Source of the DNA: Paenibacillus sp. FSL H7-0331
GTDB lineage: Bacteria > Bacillota > Bacilli > Paenibacillales > NBRC-103111
Length of the DNA: 64,000 nt
Reading direction: 5' to 3'
NCBI RefSeq assembly: GCF_001956045.1
Contig: NZ_MRTH01000004.1
Span: 310,001-374,000 of the forward strand
Below are positions 62,833 through 64,000 of this stretch, in pieces. Within the stretch, counting starts at the first letter, position 1, and every line of letters begins with the position of its first letter. The position numbers were made by a program, and so were the translations under genes. A model generated the notes under the pieces. That model searched no databases and was not told the DNA's origin. It saw nothing but the letters and a program-made list of their open reading frames with translations.

Positions 62833-64000
62833 TTATTGAACTGCGACTAACTGGCTACGCCGCTTTTCCAGACCAAAGCTTAGAATAACGCCGCCCAGAG
62901 CGAGAACGGCAAGGCAGGCTGCCAACCAGGGAACAGAGGACAGTCCCATATAGGTTATAGTCACGCCGCCCAGGTAGGCTCCGCTCGCATTACCTAAATT
63001 CAATGCTGAATGGCTTGAGGTTGTTGCAAGCAGAGGGGCTTCATGAGCCAAATTCATAATACGGATCTGGATACCGGGCATAATACCGAAAGCTGAGATT
63101 CCCCAGAGGAAGATAGTAATGACAGCCAGCACCGGATTCGATAGTGTAACGGTCAACAGCGATAGAATGACGGCCAGCACAGCAAAGTTGATTATTAAAG
63201 CAGGCTTTAGCTTCCAGTCGGCAAGTCGACCGCCAAGCATATTGCCAATGGTGACTCCAAATCCGAATAATACCAAAATCCAGGTTACACTATGCTCGGC
63301 AAAGCCGCTGATCGATTCCAGCATAGGTGTAATATAGGTGAATACGGAGAACAGGCTCGCGCATCCGAGTGCGCCCGTCAGCAGCACCAGCAGTACCTGG
63401 GGATTAATCAGACCGCGGAATTCTTTGGCAAGACTCGGTACATGTTCTTGGCGAATAACAGGAATAAATTTGATAATGCCGATCAGGGAGATAATTCCCA
63501 TGATGGTAATGGCACCGAATGAAGCTCTCCAACCCAATTGCTGACCAATGAAGGTTCCGAACGGCACACCAATAATATTGGCAATGGTCAATCCGGCCAG
63601 TACCATAGATACCGCTCCAGCCCGCTTTTCTGGCGCTACAAGTCGAGCAGCGATAATGGATCCGACACCAAGAAATGTGCCGTGAGCGAAGGCCGTCATC
63701 ACCCGTGCGGCAATCAGCAGATAGTATGAAGGGGCCACTACAGACAAGGCGTTACCCACTATAAAAATGCACATAAGCAGAATGAGCAATTTCTTTTGGG
63801 GAACCTTATGGGTAAATATAGTGAGCAAAGGTGCGCCAAAAGCGACTCCGAGAGCGTAGCTCGTAATGAGCTGGCCTGCCTGCGGGATCGTGACTCCCAG
63901 ATCATTGGCGACATTAGGGAGCAGACCCATAATGATAAATTCGGTCATGCCGATGGCAAAGGCACCCGCAGTCAGACATAAAAGGGGTAAAGGAAAACGT
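62833..64000 (-). CDS. MFS transporter (DHA1, AraJ/PbuE-like), 5' end outside window
   Basis: At least 388 residues of a major facilitator exporter. The frame continues past the internal ATG at 63948 to the window edge (preceding residues RFPLPLLCLTAGAFAIG are in frame and typical for the first helix), so the real start lies beyond 64000. About 12 helices are expected; signature segments are MTEFIIMGLLP, RVMTAFAHGTFLGVGS, and PEKRAGAVSMVLAGLTIANIIGVPFGTFIG. Family members export sugars, purines or drugs; substrate unknown. It points toward the sugar island but is separated from it by housekeeping-type genes. Confidence 0.9.
   Translation of the reverse strand, partial: RFPLPLLCLTAGAFAIGMTEFIIMGLLPNVANDLGVTIPQAGQLITSYALGVAFGAPLLTIFTHKVPQKKLLILLMCIFIVGNALSVVAPSYYLLIAARVMTAFAHGTFLGVGSIIAARLVAPEKRAGAVSMVLAGLTIANIIGVPFGTFIGQQLGWRASFGAITIMGIISLIGIIKFIPVIRQEHVPSLAKEFRGLINPQVLLVLLTGALGCASLFSVFTYITPMLESISGFAEHSVTWILVLFGFGVTIGNMLGGRLADWKLKPALIINFAVLAVILSLLTVTLSNPVLAVITIFLWGISAFGIMPGIQIRIMNLAHEAPLLATTSSHSALNLGNASGAYLGGVTITYMGLSSVPWLAACLAVLALGGVILSFGLEKRRSQLVAVQ

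Overview
The window looks like chromosome from a Paenibacillus-type Firmicute. The signs are strong AGGAGG-like ribosome sites, many LplB/YtcP/LipO-style sugar importers, YesM/YesN two-component pairs, membrane-anchored AraC regulators and UPF0173/DoxX genes. From about 1 to 60.8 kb it is one very large carbohydrate-utilisation island, nearly all on the plus strand. The ends (60.9-64 kb) hold ordinary chromosomal genes.

Layout. 1-4.4 kb: 5' part of a sensor kinase (minus strand) diverging from importer A. 4.4-13.2 kb: minus-strand permeases plus a cytoplasmic beta-propeller protein, diverging from an AraC-type membrane regulator, the matching binding protein (importer B) and a second beta-propeller paralogue. 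13.5-20.5 kb: Gfo/Idh/MocA oxidoreductase, AraC membrane regulator and importer C behind a CcpA-type cre site. 20.8-28.4 kb: AraC regulator, YesM/YesN pair and importer D. 28.5-38.7 kb and on to 40.3 kb: an APS-kinase-like protein, two sulfatase-fold enzymes with Thr in place of the formylglycine Cys, two Gfo/Idh/MocA oxidoreductases, a sugar isomerase/epimerase, one classical Cys-type sulfatase and importer E. 40.4-41.8 kb: a small DoxX gene with a palindromic operator, then a membrane protein; this looks like an unrelated insertion between sugar modules. 41.9-48.5 kb: YesN/YesM pair and importer F. 48.6-60.8 kb: a probable catabolic operon with GH2 glycosidase, SMP-30 lactonase, L-rhamnonate-dehydratase-like enolase-superfamily enzyme, two tandem aldo/keto reductases, a mutarotase-like protein, an unassigned glycosidase, a frameshifted PmoA-family gene and a second sugar-acid dehydratase. 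61-64 kb: UPF0173 hydrolase, small secreted protein, partial MFS exporter.

How the parts may work together (inference). Six importers, none with its own ATPase, would bring in oligosaccharides. Sulfatase-fold enzymes, Gfo/Idh oxidoreductases, beta-propeller proteins and glycosidases would trim substituents and linkages. Lactonase, sugar-acid dehydratases and aldo/keto reductases would then finish released (deoxy)sugars through a non-phosphorylated aldonate route. The rhamnonate-dehydratase-like enzyme and the lyase-like beta-propellers point to a rhamnose- and uronate-containing, probably sulfate- or phosphate-decorated glycan. The exact polymer cannot be read from sequence alone.

The strongest candidates for something new are the 28.5-36.8 kb module (APS kinase translationally coupled to a Thr-type sulfatase homologue, alternating with Gfo/Idh enzymes) and a repeated hairpin placed at a fixed distance from the ribosome site of two unrelated genes.
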